64,000 bases of DNA from Methylobacterium sp. 2A (GCF_009806555.1 NZ_VUOK01000058.1:186001-250000); one strand, 5' to 3'; positions 46,701 through 55,126 are shown, counted from the stretch's first letter. Notes: generated by a model from the sequence alone, not told the origin. Numbers and translations: made by a program.

Positions 46701-48218
46701 GTGGCCAGCCCCGCCGCCATCACCGGGAGTCCGAGCATCCCCGCCGCGCAGGCCCAGCTCGGCCAGGCTGAGATCCGCGCAATCGTCTACGGCCTCATGA
46801 CCGCGATGCTGCTCGCGGCCCTCGACCAGACCATCGTGGCGACCGCGATGCCGACCATCGGGCTGGCTCTGGGCGACGCCGCCAACCTCCCCTGGATCGT
46901 CACCGCCTACCTGCTGGCCTCCACGGCGGTGACGCCGCTCTACGGCAAGCTCTCCGACATCCACGGTCGGCGGATCATGCTGCTGATCGCCATCACGACC
47001 TTCGTGATCGGCTCGGTCGCCTGTGCGCTCGCCCCCTCGATGGTGGCCCTCGCGCTGGCCCGGGGCCTCCAGGGGATCGGCGGCGGCGGGCTGATCGCGC
47101 TGTCGCAGACGATCCTCGCCGACATCATGTCGCCTAAGGAGCGGGCGCGCTATCAGGTGGTGATCGCGGGGGTGTTCGTGGCGGCCTCGGTGGCGGGGCC
47201 GCTGCTCGGCGGCTTCTTCGCCCAGCACCTGCACTGGTCGCTGATCTTCTGGATCAACCTGCCGATCGGCTGCCTCGCCTTCGCGCTGACGAACGCCAAT
47301 CTGAAGCGCCTGCCGCGCCACGAGCGCCGCCACCGGCTGGACTGGCCCGGGGCCGCCCTGATGGTCTTAAGCTCGATCGCCCTGCTGCTCGCCCTGAGCT
47401 GGGGCGGCGTGCGCTATCCCTGGGGTTCGGCGCCGGTGCTGGGCCTCCTCGCCCTGGCCCTCGTGCTCGGCGGCGGTTTCGCGGCCCGGCTCGCGACGGC
47501 GCCGGAGCCGCTGATCCCCACCGAGGTGCTGCGCAACCAAGTGGTCTACAGCGCGACGCTCGCCGCCTGCTTCGCCATGGGCACCTTCATCGGGCTCACC
47601 ATCTACGTGCCGATCTTCCTCGAAGGGGTGATCGGCCTCTCGGCGAGCGAGTCCGGCGTGGCTTTGGTGCCGCTGATGGTCGGCACCGTGACGGGCGCCA
47701 CCCTGTCGGGCCGGTCGATGATCTACTTCCGGCACTACAAGCGGGTGCCGCTCGCCATGATGTGCGTCAGCCTCGCCTGTTGCGCCGTCATCGCGTGGCG
47801 GGGCCACGCGCTGCCCTTCTGGCTGATGGAGGCGCTGTTCGCGCTGCTCTCCATGGGGATCGGGACGATCCTGCCGCTCTCGACCATCGCGATCCAGAAC
47901 GCGGTGGCGCGCCACCAGCTCGGCATCGCCACGGCCTCCATGAACTTCTTCCGGTCGCTGGGCGGCGCGCTGATCGTGGCGGCCTTCGGCACGATCGTGC
48001 TCGGCGGCGCCTCGGGCGGAGCAGAAGGGCACGACGTGGAGAGCCTGATCCGCGGCGCCGATCCGGCGCAGCTCGCCCTGACCTTCCGGTTCGTGTTCGG
48101 GGCGGCCTGCCTCGGGCTGCTCGCCGCCTTCGCGTTCCTGGCGCTGATGGAGGAGCGGCCGCTGGGTGGGCAGGGCACGCCGAGGATGAGCGGCGCGCCG
48201 GAGACGCCGCAGGGCTGA
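46701..48218 (+). CDS. MFS multidrug exporter, DHA2 (14-helix) family
   Basis: Inner-membrane drug/proton antiporter family protein of 505 residues with about 14 helices. Conserved pieces are the first-helix motif LDQTIVATAMPTIGLALGD, motif A YGKLSDIHGRRIMLL and motif C-like IAGVFVAASVAGPLLGGFFA, plus WSLIFWINLPIGCLAFAL typical of DHA2 (EmrB/LfrA-like). Substrate is unknown. GTG 46701 is chosen as the start since no ATG gives the conserved N-terminus and the frame upstream covers non-coding repeat. Confidence 0.9.
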   Translation: MASPAAITGSPSIPAAQAQLGQAEIRAIVYGLMTAMLLAALDQTIVATAMPTIGLALGDAANLPWIVTAYLLASTAVTPLYGKLSDIHGRRIMLLIAITTFVIGSVACALAPSMVALALARGLQGIGGGGLIALSQTILADIMSPKERARYQVVIAGVFVAASVAGPLLGGFFAQHLHWSLIFWINLPIGCLAFALTNANLKRLPRHERRHRLDWPGAALMVLSSIALLLALSWGGVRYPWGSAPVLGLLALALVLGGGFAARLATAPEPLIPTEVLRNQVVYSATLAACFAMGTFIGLTIYVPIFLEGVIGLSASESGVALVPLMVGTVTGATLSGRSMIYFRHYKRVPLAMMCVSLACCAVIAWRGHALPFWLMEALFALLSMGIGTILPLSTIAIQNAVARHQLGIATASMNFFRSLGGALIVAAFGTIVLGGASGGAEGHDVESLIRGADPAQLALTFRFVFGAACLGLLAAFAFLALMEERPLGGQGTPRMSGAPETPQG

Positions 48219-48379
48219 TCAGACCTTGAGCGAAGCGTGGCCGCGCGCCTGCCCTTGATTCGCCCGGATCACCGCTTACCTCGACCCCATCGGCTGCGGG
48301 CCCCTCTGGCGGGCGCTTCCCAGCGCCCGTGATGTCGGAGCCGATGCTTTCCATTCGGAATCAGCATCAGGTCCCGCGC

Positions 48380-49411
48380 ATGATGGACGTTCTCACCATC
48401 GCATGGCTCGGCAAGCCGTTGTGGATGTGGCTCGGCTTCCACGTCCTGATCGCCTGCCTGCTCGCCTTCGACCTCGGCCTCCTGCACCGCGACAAGGAGC
48501 ACGAGATCGGCGTCCGGGAGAGCTTGGCTCTCACCGGCTTCTATCTCAGCCTCGGCCTCGCCTTCGGCGGCTGGATCTGGTGGTATCTCGGGCCCCAGGC
48601 CGGCGAGGAATACGTCACCGGCCTCGTGGTCGAGAAGTCGCTGTCGATGGACAACGTCTTCGTCATCGCGATGATCCTCACCGCCTTGGGCGTGCCGCGG
48701 GTCGCCCAGCACCGGGTCCTGCTCTGGGGCATCCTAGCGGCGGTGCTGCTGCGCGGCCTGATGATCGGCCTCGGCGCCGCCCTGGTGCATCAGGTGCACT
48801 GGGTGCTCTCGCTGTTTGCCGCCTTCCTGATCTATGCCGGCCTGAAGATCCTGATCTCGGGCGACGAGAACGAGGGCGACTTCCAGAACAGCGCCGTGGT
48901 GCGCTGGTTCAAGCGGACCTTCCGGGTCACCCCCGACCTGCACGGCCAGCGCTTCGTCATCCGCAAGACCAACCCGAAAACCGGCAAGGTGGCCCTGTGG
49001 TTCACGCCGCTGGCGCTCGCCCTGGTGCTGGTCAACGGCGCCGACGTCATCTTCGCGGTCGACAGCGTGCCGGCGATCTTCGCGATCACCACCGACACCT
49101 TCGTGGTCTACACCTCCAACATCTTCGCGATCTTAGGCCTGCGCGCCCTCTATTTCGCGCTCGCCGCGATGGTGGACCGGTTCGCCTATCTCAAGACGGC
49201 GCTCGCCTTCATCCTGATCTTCATCGGAACCAAGATCGTGGTCGCCGACACGTTCGGGCTGATCGCGGTCCCGCCCTGGGTCTCGCTGGTGGTGACGCTC
49301 ACCTTCCTGGCGGCGGGCGTCGCCTACAGCCTGTGGCGGACCCGCACCGACGCGCCGGCGCTCCCGGAGGAGCCCGGGCATCCGCACGGCGCGCGCGCGC
49401 ACCGGGCCTGA
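48380..49411 (+). CDS. TerC/Alx family integral membrane protein
   Basis: Nine-helix TerC family protein (343 residues), linked to tellurite resistance and, in the Alx branch, to manganese export and membrane pH response. Conserved marks are AFDLGLLHRDKEHEIGVRES, EKSLSMDNVFVIAMILTALG and VNGADVIFAVDSVPAIFAIT with the acidic in-membrane residues. A GTG/ATG cluster upstream (48329-48344) is possible, but MMDVLTIAWLGKPLWMW at 48380 matches the family N-terminus. I looked for a yybP-ykoY (Mn) riboswitch upstream and did not find a convincing one. Confidence 0.85.
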   Translation: MMDVLTIAWLGKPLWMWLGFHVLIACLLAFDLGLLHRDKEHEIGVRESLALTGFYLSLGLAFGGWIWWYLGPQAGEEYVTGLVVEKSLSMDNVFVIAMILTALGVPRVAQHRVLLWGILAAVLLRGLMIGLGAALVHQVHWVLSLFAAFLIYAGLKILISGDENEGDFQNSAVVRWFKRTFRVTPDLHGQRFVIRKTNPKTGKVALWFTPLALALVLVNGADVIFAVDSVPAIFAITTDTFVVYTSNIFAILGLRALYFALAAMVDRFAYLKTALAFILIFIGTKIVVADTFGLIAVPPWVSLVVTLTFLAAGVAYSLWRTRTDAPALPEEPGHPHGARAHRA

Positions 49412-49418
49412 GCACCCG

Positions 49419-50177
49419 TCAGCCCTGCGCCGGCAGGGCGGCGATCAGGTCGCGCAGGGTGGTGATGGTCGAGGCGTCGGCCACGCCGTCCACCCGCGCC
49501 TGCCGGAAATGGCGCTGGAACGCGGTGACCACAGCCCGGGTGCGCGCGTCGAACAGCCCGGTGACCGGCAGGTCGTAACCGTAGAGGGCGAACATCGCCT
49601 GCAGCGCCTCCACCGGCTGACCGGCATCGCCCTGGGCGAAGAAGCGGCCGTCCCGCAGGGTCGCGGGCGGCACATGATGGCCGATGCCCGCCGCCGCGAG
49701 GCGCTCCCACGGAAACGTCTCGCCGGGATCCTCCTTGCGCTCGGGGGCGATGTCGGAATGGGCGAGCACCCGCTCCGGCGGGATCGGCCAGCGCCCAAGA
49801 ATGTCCCGGGCCAGCGCGATCACCGCATCGACCTGCACCGCGGGGTAGGGCGGCAGCCCGCCGGCATGGCCCGGATGGACGATCTCGATCCCGATGGACC
49901 GGGAATTGATGTCGGTCTCGCCCTTCCAGGTGCCCACACCCGCGTGCCAGGCCCGGCGCGCCTCCGGCACCAGCTGGACGATGCCGCCATCCTCGAACAC
50001 GAGGTAATGGGCCGAGACCTCGCTCAGCGGATCGCGCAGCCGCGCCAGGGCGGCGGCCCCGCTCTCCATGCCGGTATAGTGCAGGATCAGCATGTCGGGC
50101 CGCCCCTTTCGGCGCTCGCCGTGGTTCGGCGAGGGGGCGACGCGGCGGGCGAGGGGGCTGTCTGGGGTCAGCGTCAT
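49419..50177 (-). CDS. N-acetylmuramoyl-L-alanine amidase with peptidoglycan-binding domain
   Basis: AmpD-type zinc amidase cutting the bond between MurNAc and the stem peptide. The 252-residue protein has the first zinc ligand in MLILHYTGMESG (about residue 26), the second in VLAHSDIAPERKEDPG with the third ligand Asp in KEDPG (about 145-160), and NSRSIGIEIVHPGH. A PG_binding_1 domain (residues about 180-250, LQAMFALYGYDLPVTGLFDA) follows. No signal peptide is seen, suggesting a cytoplasmic recycling role or a non-classical location. ATG 50177 gives MTLTPDSPLARRV. Confidence 0.9.
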   Translation of the reverse strand: MTLTPDSPLARRVAPSPNHGERRKGRPDMLILHYTGMESGAAALARLRDPLSEVSAHYLVFEDGGIVQLVPEARRAWHAGVGTWKGETDINSRSIGIEIVHPGHAGGLPPYPAVQVDAVIALARDILGRWPIPPERVLAHSDIAPERKEDPGETFPWERLAAAGIGHHVPPATLRDGRFFAQGDAGQPVEALQAMFALYGYDLPVTGLFDARTRAVVTAFQRHFRQARVDGVADASTITTLRDLIAALPAQG

Positions 50178-50285
50178 GGCGCGCTTGTGCCATGGCTGGG
50201 GCCGCAACGCACCGGATCGCGCAGATCGGCCGTTGACGGCGTTCGAACGATGCACGCAGATGAAGTCCGGAAGCGGAAACCGCCG

Positions 50286-50555
50286 ATGGCCGATCCAAAA
50301 CCCAACACGACACCGCGGCGCATCGGCGTGCGCGCGTTCCGCGGAAATCTCGACGCCATCCTTCGGGAGGCCCGGGCGGGCGCCGCGTTCCTCGTGACCG
50401 AGCGGGGGGAGATCCTGGCCGAGATCCGCCCACCCGCGCAGGCTCCCCGCGTCGCCCGCAAGCCCGGCGCGCTCCGCGGCCGAATCCACATGGCGCCCGA
50501 TTTCGACACGCTGCCGCCGGATGTGCTGGCGGCGATGTATGGCCAGGAGCCTTGA
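50286..50555 (+). CDS. Phd/YefM-type antitoxin
   Basis: An 89-residue protein with the prevent-host-death fold: RRIGVRAFRGNLDAILREAR near residue 12, then FLVTERGEILAEIRPPAQ, typical of DNA-binding Phd/YefM antitoxins. The acidic C-terminal tail (HMAPDFDTLPPDVLAAMYGQ) is the part that would neutralise the toxin. It ends in TGA overlapping the TTG start of the PIN gene at 50552. The pair would be autoregulated. ATG 50286 is chosen because it directly precedes the conserved part. Confidence 0.85.
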   Translation: MADPKPNTTPRRIGVRAFRGNLDAILREARAGAAFLVTERGEILAEIRPPAQAPRVARKPGALRGRIHMAPDFDTLPPDVLAAMYGQEP

Positions 50556-50953
50556 AGCTCCTCCTCGACACGCATGCCCTGCTCTGGTGGCTGGGCGATG
50601 AGGCGCGCCTCGGTCAACACGCGCGGAGTCGGATCTCGGATCCCGGCAACACCGTGCTGATCAGTGTCGCGTCGCTCTGGGAGATCGTCGTCAAGGTGCG
50701 GGTCGGCAAGCTTCAGGCCGACATCGCGGAGATCGAGGAGGCCATCGCACGGGACGACTTCCTTAGGCTCGACATCCGACCTTCGCATCTCGCGGTGCTG
50801 AGCGGACTGCCGAAGCATCCCGATCATCGTGACCCGTTCGATCATCTGCTCATCGCCCAGGCGATCAGCGAGGATGCCACCTTCGTGTCCGAGGATCCGC
50901 ACGCGGCCCGCTATGCGGTACACGTCCTGAGTTGCTCGGATCCGGCGGCGTGA
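50552..50953 (+). CDS. vapC: VapC-type PIN-domain toxin
   Basis: PIN-domain ribonuclease toxin, 133 residues. The acidic metal-binding residues lie at Asp6 (LLLDTHALLWW), the Glu of ASLWEIVVKVR, the Asp of DPFDHLLIAQA and the Asp of FVSEDPHAAR. The start is a TTG that overlaps the antitoxin stop (TTGA), a typical coupled toxin-antitoxin arrangement. Such toxins cut specific RNAs, often tRNA or 23S rRNA; the target cannot be predicted here. Confidence 0.88.
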   Translation: MKLLLDTHALLWWLGDEARLGQHARSRISDPGNTVLISVASLWEIVVKVRVGKLQADIAEIEEAIARDDFLRLDIRPSHLAVLSGLPKHPDHRDPFDHLLIAQAISEDATFVSEDPHAARYAVHVLSCSDPAA

Positions 50954-50959
50954 GGTGGC

Positions 50960-51697
50960 TCACCGCAACCCGCGCTCCGCCACGATCCGATCGTAGGCGG
51001 CGTTGATCGCGGCGAGCCGCCGGGTCGCGATCGCCACTGCCTCCGTGGGCAGGCCGCGGGCCAGCGCCCGGTCGGGGTGATGCTCGGCCACGAGCGCCCG
51101 GTGGCGCGCCTTCAGGGCCGCGTCATCGGCGTCCCGGTCGAGCCCGAGGACAGCGTAGGGATCGTCCGGCAGACGCACGTGCCGGGCGGCGATGCGCTGG
51201 AACGCGGCCTCGTCGAAGCCGAAGATGCCGGAGACCGAGCGGAGATAGCGTTCCTCCGCCTCGTGGAGCGCCCCGTCGGCGCCCGCGATCTGGAACAGGC
51301 CGTCGAGCACGTCCTCGAGCAGGGCCGGCTCGTCGCCGAAGGTCGTGGCGAGCTGGCGCGCATAGGCCTCGAAGCCGTTGGTGGTCCGCTTGGCGAGATC
51401 GAACAGGCGCTCGACCCCCGGCCGCGCCGAGGGCTCCACCTGCACGACCCGGCCGAAGGCCTCGACCTCGGAGGGGAGCACGACACCGTCGGACTTGGCC
51501 ATCTTGGCGGCCAAAGCCACGAGGCCGGTGGTGAACACCACGTCGCGCGGCGTCCGGCCGAAGGGCGCGCCGACCCGGTCCATCAGGAGATGGCCCGCGA
51601 CGCCGCCGATCAGCGCCCCGAGGGGGCCGCCGATCGCGAGGCCGATGCCGGCCCCGCCGATCTTGCCCCACACCCCGTGCGATTCGGCCGCCGTCAT
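50960..51697 (-). CDS. TerB- and DnaJ-domain protein (DjlA-like)
   Basis: A 245-residue protein with a hydrophobic Gly-rich N-terminal segment (GIGLAIGGPLGALIGGVAGH) that may insert in the membrane, a TerB-like helical domain (DVVFTTGLVALAAKMAKSDG, residues about 50-165), and a C-terminal J-domain (DPYAVLGLDRDADDAALKAR) with the DnaK-stimulating motif HPD in VAEHHPDRA. The order matches DjlA, a membrane-attached DnaK co-chaperone. It is convergent with the VapC gene (6 bases). Confidence 0.88.
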   Translation of the reverse strand: MTAAESHGVWGKIGGAGIGLAIGGPLGALIGGVAGHLLMDRVGAPFGRTPRDVVFTTGLVALAAKMAKSDGVVLPSEVEAFGRVVQVEPSARPGVERLFDLAKRTTNGFEAYARQLATTFGDEPALLEDVLDGLFQIAGADGALHEAEERYLRSVSGIFGFDEAAFQRIAARHVRLPDDPYAVLGLDRDADDAALKARHRALVAEHHPDRALARGLPTEAVAIATRRLAAINAAYDRIVAERGLR

Positions 51698-51816
51698 GGG
51701 CGACCCGGTTCAGGGGCGAAACGTGGACGCGGTACGATCATCGCGGGCGGCTTTTCGTCCGGCACCGGGACGCCCCGGCCGAGCGCCGGGATAACCGCTC
51801 CTCAGAGCCCGCGGAA

Positions 51817-51838
51817 GGGCCGGGACGCAGCCCGGCCC
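51817..51838 (-). terminator. Probable terminator after the glycine-zipper lipoprotein gene
   Basis: A perfect 8-bp stem GGGCCGGG/CCCGGCCC with a 6-nt loop, starting 10 bases after the stop at 51848 on the minus strand. There is no long T-run. Confidence 0.45.
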
Positions 51839-51847
51839 CGCTTTGGC

Positions 51848-52117
51848 TCAGCGGCAGTAGATGTTGCCGTAGGCGTCGCGGTAGGTGCCGTAGGGGCAGC
51901 GCGGCGCGGTCGAGGCGCCCACGATGGCACCGCCGGCGCCGCCGATCGCCGCGCCGGCCAGCGCACCGCCCGCGCGGCCCGTCGCGGCCGCGCCGATCGC
52001 CGCGCCGGTGAGCGCGCCGAGGCCGGCGCCGCCGAGCGCCCGGTCCTCAGGCGTGTTGCAGGCGCCGAGCGACAGGGCGGCGATGGTGGCGAGGGCGGCG
52101 GCAGTGAGCTTCTTCAT
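51848..52117 (-). CDS. Glycine-zipper outer-membrane lipoprotein
   Basis: An 89-residue lipoprotein. The signal peptide MKKLTAAALATIAALSLGAC ends with lipobox SLGAC. The mature part is a glycine-zipper (ALGGAGLGALTGAAIGAAAT, then GRAGGALAGAAIGGAGGAIV) as in Rick_17kDa/YMGG-type proteins, followed by a CPYGTYRDAYGNIYCR tail with two Cys. Probably membrane associated with unknown role. Start ATG 52117 is preferred over one eight codons upstream because it gives the lysine start of a signal peptide. Confidence 0.85.
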   Translation of the reverse strand: MKKLTAAALATIAALSLGACNTPEDRALGGAGLGALTGAAIGAAATGRAGGALAGAAIGGAGGAIVGASTAPRCPYGTYRDAYGNIYCR

Positions 52118-52332
52118 GGTCCCCAGAACTCCCTTGTGCATCCGGTCCGGCCGATGGCCGTGATCGTGGCGGATCGCCCCGAGCTTAGCAGTTATGCAAT
52201 AGCGACCCTACGGCTAAGGTTCCACCCGCGCGGGACCGGAGTTGCGCCCGGTTCCCCTCTCGCCCTATGCCTCGCCCCTCATGGCGGCGCTCCGGCCGGG
52301 GGCCGTGGCAACATGTCCGAGGGTCTGTTCTC

Positions 52333-53007
52333 ATGTCGACGCCCATGCCTACCCCCATGCCTACCCCCATGCCGACTTCCCTGCCGAAAGCCACCACGAT
52401 CGTCCGCCGGGCCGCGGTGCGGGCCGACCGCGTCGCCGACACGGTGAGCCTCGACCATGAGGGCCGGTCCGCGCTTCCCGAGAGTCTGACCGCCGAGGGT
52501 GGCCTCAGCTTCACGGTGGCGCTCACCAAGGCCGCGAGCCTCGACGACGGCGACGCCTTGCGCCTCGACGACGGCCGGCTCGTCGCCGTGCGGGCCGCCC
52601 CCCAGGATCTGTACGAAGTGCGGGCCGAGAATCCGGCCCGTCTGATGCGCCTCGCCTGGCAGCTCGGCAGCAACCACGTGCCCGCCGAGATCGCCGCGGA
52701 CGCGCTCTACATCCCGGCGACCGCCGCCGCAGCCGAGCTGGTGCGCGGTCAGGGCTGCCTCGCGAGCCCGGTCTCACGATCCTTCCGGCCCGAGCGCGCG
52801 GCCCACGATCACAGCACCTGCGGCCATGATCACGGGCATGCGCACGGACACGATCACCACGGGCATGACCACGAAGCCCATGATCACGGTCATGCCCATG
52901 CTCATGGGCACGACCATCAGCACCACGGTCACACACACGATCACGGCCATGACCACGGCCATGACCACGGTCACGTGCATGGCCCGGGTTGCGGACACGA
53001 TCATTAG
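52333..53007 (+). CDS. ureE: UreE-type urease accessory protein with His-rich tail
   Basis: Nickel-binding chaperone of urease maturation. The 224-residue protein has the UreE N-terminal domain (RADRVADTVSLDHEGRSALP, residues about 28-50) and the metal domain with LAWQLGSNHVPAEIAADALY, matching the LGNRH region with its conserved His. The C-terminal 69 residues contain 31 His, extending the nickel-storage tail. It starts with a 12-base repeat giving MSTPMPTPMPTPMPT with four in-frame ATGs. No other urease genes are nearby, so it acts in trans or has another metal role. Confidence 0.85.
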   Translation: MSTPMPTPMPTPMPTSLPKATTIVRRAAVRADRVADTVSLDHEGRSALPESLTAEGGLSFTVALTKAASLDDGDALRLDDGRLVAVRAAPQDLYEVRAENPARLMRLAWQLGSNHVPAEIAADALYIPATAAAAELVRGQGCLASPVSRSFRPERAAHDHSTCGHDHGHAHGHDHHGHDHEAHDHGHAHAHGHDHQHHGHTHDHGHDHGHDHGHVHGPGCGHDH

Positions 53008-53511
53008 AGCCGCGCCCAAGCGCCCCGTGCCAAGCGCCCCGTGCCAAGCGCAACCTGCAAAGCGCACCGTGATCGGTCGCGGCCCTGAGCCCTTGTCGTG
53101 ACGCGCCTCCTTGCGCCGCACCGGATCCACCTTGGCGGAGCGCGTTCCAGAGGCACGCCGCGGCGGGACGATGCGGCGCGCAGCGCCAGCGCGTCGAAAC
53201 CCAGGGCCGGGAACAAGGCCCGATCGGGCGCCGCTCGTGCCTCGCGCGGCCCGCAAGGGGCTCGGCGGCGTGCCGGCCTCGGCGCGATCAAGGGGCAGTA
53301 TTCCGAAATCAGCCTCCGTCATAAACTCCGCATAACTCACAGGATCGCGCGCATAAATCGAGCTTCGACCGCAATGTAAGGCTCAGTCCGCCGTATATTT
53401 TGCTGATATTTGCTCAATGTGCTCTTGCCTGAACTGTTGCCGTTCAATCACAGCGTCGATCACGCCCCGTTGTTACATCCGCTCCAGGTTCTTACTCTTG
53501 GAACGGCCCAC
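53008..53511. other. Intergenic region between ureE and the outer-membrane protein gene
   Basis: About 500 bases without a gene I can support. It begins with four imperfect tandem copies of a 14-bp unit (53016-53071; CCAAGCGCCCCGTG). The stretch from about 53290 to 53410 is less GC-rich and contains TATATT near 53394, probably the promoter of the outer-membrane protein gene. A minus-strand open frame (52774-53340) runs across it and into the ureE tail, but looks like chance. Confidence 0.6.
53016..53071. repeat. Four imperfect 14-bp tandem repeats
   Basis: Units at 53016-53029, 53030-53043, 53044-53057 and 53058-53071. The first two are identical (CCAAGCGCCCCGTG) and the last two diverge slightly (CCAAGCGCAACCTG, CAAAGCGCACCGTG). 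It starts 9 bases after the ureE stop. Confidence 0.85.
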
Positions 53512-54315
53512 ATGAACAAGGTTATCGTCTCCGCAGCGGCCTTCGCGAGCTTGACGGTCGCGGCTTCGGCCGCCGATCTGCCCCGCCGCGCGCTCCCGCC
53601 TGCGCCGATCCCCGTGCCGATCTTCACCTGGACGGGCGCGTATTTCGGCATCAACGCCGGCTACATCACGACGACCCGCGACACGGTGCAGACGGCGGGC
53701 GTCTTCCGGCGCAACGACGGCGTCAGCGTCGGGAACCGCCCGGCGGCCCTGCCGCTGCCGCAGGACGGCTTCACCGGCGGCGGGCAGCTCGGCTACAATT
53801 ATCAGTTCACCCCCGGCTCCGGCTTCGTGGTCGGTGCCGAGGCCGACGCCAATTACACGGACCTGAACCGCACCCGCGGCGGCGTCGGCCAACGCGGCGG
53901 CATCAGCACCTATCGGCAGGCGGGCGACTTCCTGGGCACCGTGCGCGGCCGCGTCGGCTACGCCTTCGATCGCGTCCTGGTCTACGGAACCGGCGGCTTC
54001 GCCTACGCCTCCGTCAAGGACCGGGCCACCTTCCAGGCGCCCCAGGGGGATCCCACCTTCTTCGGAAGCCGTGCGCGCGTCGATACCGGCTACGCGGTTG
54101 GCGGCGGCATCGAATACGCCCTGCCGACCGACTCGTTCGTGAACGTCTTCCATTCGAACGCGGTCACGGTGAAGGCCGAGGCGCTGTATTACGACCTCGG
54201 CCGCAGCACGCTGCTGCTGCCGGCGGTCGGCCGCGGCCAGGGCGCCTACGTCACGCGCTTCCAGAACGAGGGTGTGCTCGGCCGCGTGGGCCTGAACTAC
54301 AAGTTCGGCAGCTGA
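53512..54315 (+). CDS. Outer-membrane beta-barrel protein (Omp31-like)
   Basis: A 267-residue outer-membrane protein with signal peptide MNKVIVSAAAFASLTVAASA (cut after ASA). The barrel starts with FTWTGAYFGINAGYI, contains GGGQLGYNYQFTPGSGFVVG and GRVGYAFDRVLVYGTGGFAY, and ends with GRVGLNYKFGS. A terminal Ser rather than Phe is noted. This is the Omp25/Omp31-type family of Hyphomicrobiales, which commonly has many paralogues. ATG 53512 is chosen for the signal peptide. Confidence 0.9.
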   Translation: MNKVIVSAAAFASLTVAASAADLPRRALPPAPIPVPIFTWTGAYFGINAGYITTTRDTVQTAGVFRRNDGVSVGNRPAALPLPQDGFTGGGQLGYNYQFTPGSGFVVGAEADANYTDLNRTRGGVGQRGGISTYRQAGDFLGTVRGRVGYAFDRVLVYGTGGFAYASVKDRATFQAPQGDPTFFGSRARVDTGYAVGGGIEYALPTDSFVNVFHSNAVTVKAEALYYDLGRSTLLLPAVGRGQGAYVTRFQNEGVLGRVGLNYKFGS

Positions 54316-54404
54316 GCCGCAGCGCGCCGGAGCGGAGACGACCCGGCGCCGTACGGCGATCTTCCAGCAGCCCTCGCCCGGGCTGCCCAGCCCCGATCCG
54401 ATCG

Positions 54405-54434
54405 AACGTCCCGGGACTCCTCACCCGGGACGTT
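54405..54434 (+). terminator. Intrinsic terminator between convergent genes
   Basis: A perfect 11-bp stem AACGTCCCGGG/CCCGGGACGTT with an 8-nt loop lies between the outer-membrane gene (stop 54315) and the convergent small gene (stop 54468). TTTCGCGTTCC follows on the plus strand. It may serve both strands. Confidence 0.6.
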
Positions 54435-54467
54435 TCGCGTTCCTGGATCCGGGCTGGCGGCGCCGCT

Positions 54468-54680
54468 TCAGAGGCGCTTCGGCACGGGCCGCCGGCAGTA
54501 GGCGCGCGCCTCCTCCGGCGCGAGGCCATCCTGCGCCGAGACGCACTGGTCGAGCGTCAGCCCGATGCTGGCCGCATAGGTCTCGTTCGGCGACAGCGCG
54601 TCGCGGGCGAGATTGGCCAGGTAGATCAGGAAGGCAGCGACCGCGAGCAGCGCGAGCACGACCAGGGCGCGATTCACCAT
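54468..54680 (-). CDS. Small membrane-anchored protein
   Basis: A 70-residue protein with one N-terminal hydrophobic helix (VVLALLAVAAFLIYLANLA) and a polar C-terminal part with two Cys (LTLDQCVSAQDG, RAYCRRPVPKRL) that may form a disulfide in the periplasm. ATG 54680 is preferred over the GTG just before it. No family is recognised. It forms a series of three small membrane protein genes on the minus strand (with 54724 and 54872). Confidence 0.6.
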   Translation of the reverse strand: MVNRALVVLALLAVAAFLIYLANLARDALSPNETYAASIGLTLDQCVSAQDGLAPEEARAYCRRPVPKRL

Positions 54681-54723
54681 CACGGCCGAGCGCCGTCATC
54701 GCGCCACGAGCCAAACCGGCCGG

Positions 54724-54837
54724 TCACGGGAAGCCCGCGAGCAGGAGCGCCAGCACGAGCAGCACGAGCCCCGCACCGATCAGCGCGCCGGCGGTCCCGT
54801 CGGAGCCGCGTCGCCCGGAGCGACCGAGGCCGATCAC
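54724..54837 (-). CDS. Possible 37-residue membrane peptide
   Basis: GTG 54837 to TGA 54724 gives MIGLGRSGRRGSDGTAGALI followed by GAGLVLLVLALLLAGFP: a basic N-terminus and one long hydrophobic helix. The start codon is inferred and no strong ribosome site is visible, so this is tentative. It lies between two other small membrane proteins on the same strand. Confidence 0.35.
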   Translation of the reverse strand: MIGLGRSGRRGSDGTAGALIGAGLVLLVLALLLAGFP

Positions 54838-54871
54838 CGGTCATGGTCCGCAAGCGCACGCCGCAGCGGGC

Positions 54872-54991
54872 TCATTGCAGCAGACCCCAGAGGCCGGTGG
54901 CCACGCCGAAGGTGAGCGAGAGCATCGCGGCGCAGAGCAGGACTCGGTCGATCACGCGAGCCGCCGGATCGTCAGGCTGCAATTCAATCAT
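54872..54991 (-). CDS. 39-residue membrane peptide
   Basis: ATG 54991 encodes MIELQPDDPAARVIDRVLLC, then AAMLSLTFGVATGLWGLLQ: a short polar start and one membrane helix. The ATG is preceded by AAGGAGGCACCACG, a near-perfect ribosome-binding site at good spacing. This is strong support for translation of such a short frame. Function unknown. It is divergent from the stress-type SDR gene. Confidence 0.6.
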   Translation of the reverse strand: MIELQPDDPAARVIDRVLLCAAMLSLTFGVATGLWGLLQ

Positions 54992-55126
54992 CGTGGTGCC
55001 TCCTTGGCTCCAAGACTGATCCGCCCCTGTTGCTGACCTGTGTCGGCAGCGAGCGCGGCCCACATTCCGCGCTCCGGTCCGGCACCGGATCCGCGCCCCG
55101 CCGGACCGGCCGCGGCGACGCGGCCC

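Noticed and set aside
48219..48379. Possible yybP-ykoY manganese riboswitch upstream of the TerC gene
   Set aside because: TerC/Alx genes often have this element, but I could not place its conserved loops. Only generic GC hairpins were visible.
52774..53340. Minus-strand frame across the ureE tail and following gap
   Set aside because: It is largely the complement of the His-rich tail and shows no family pattern, ribosome site or conserved start.
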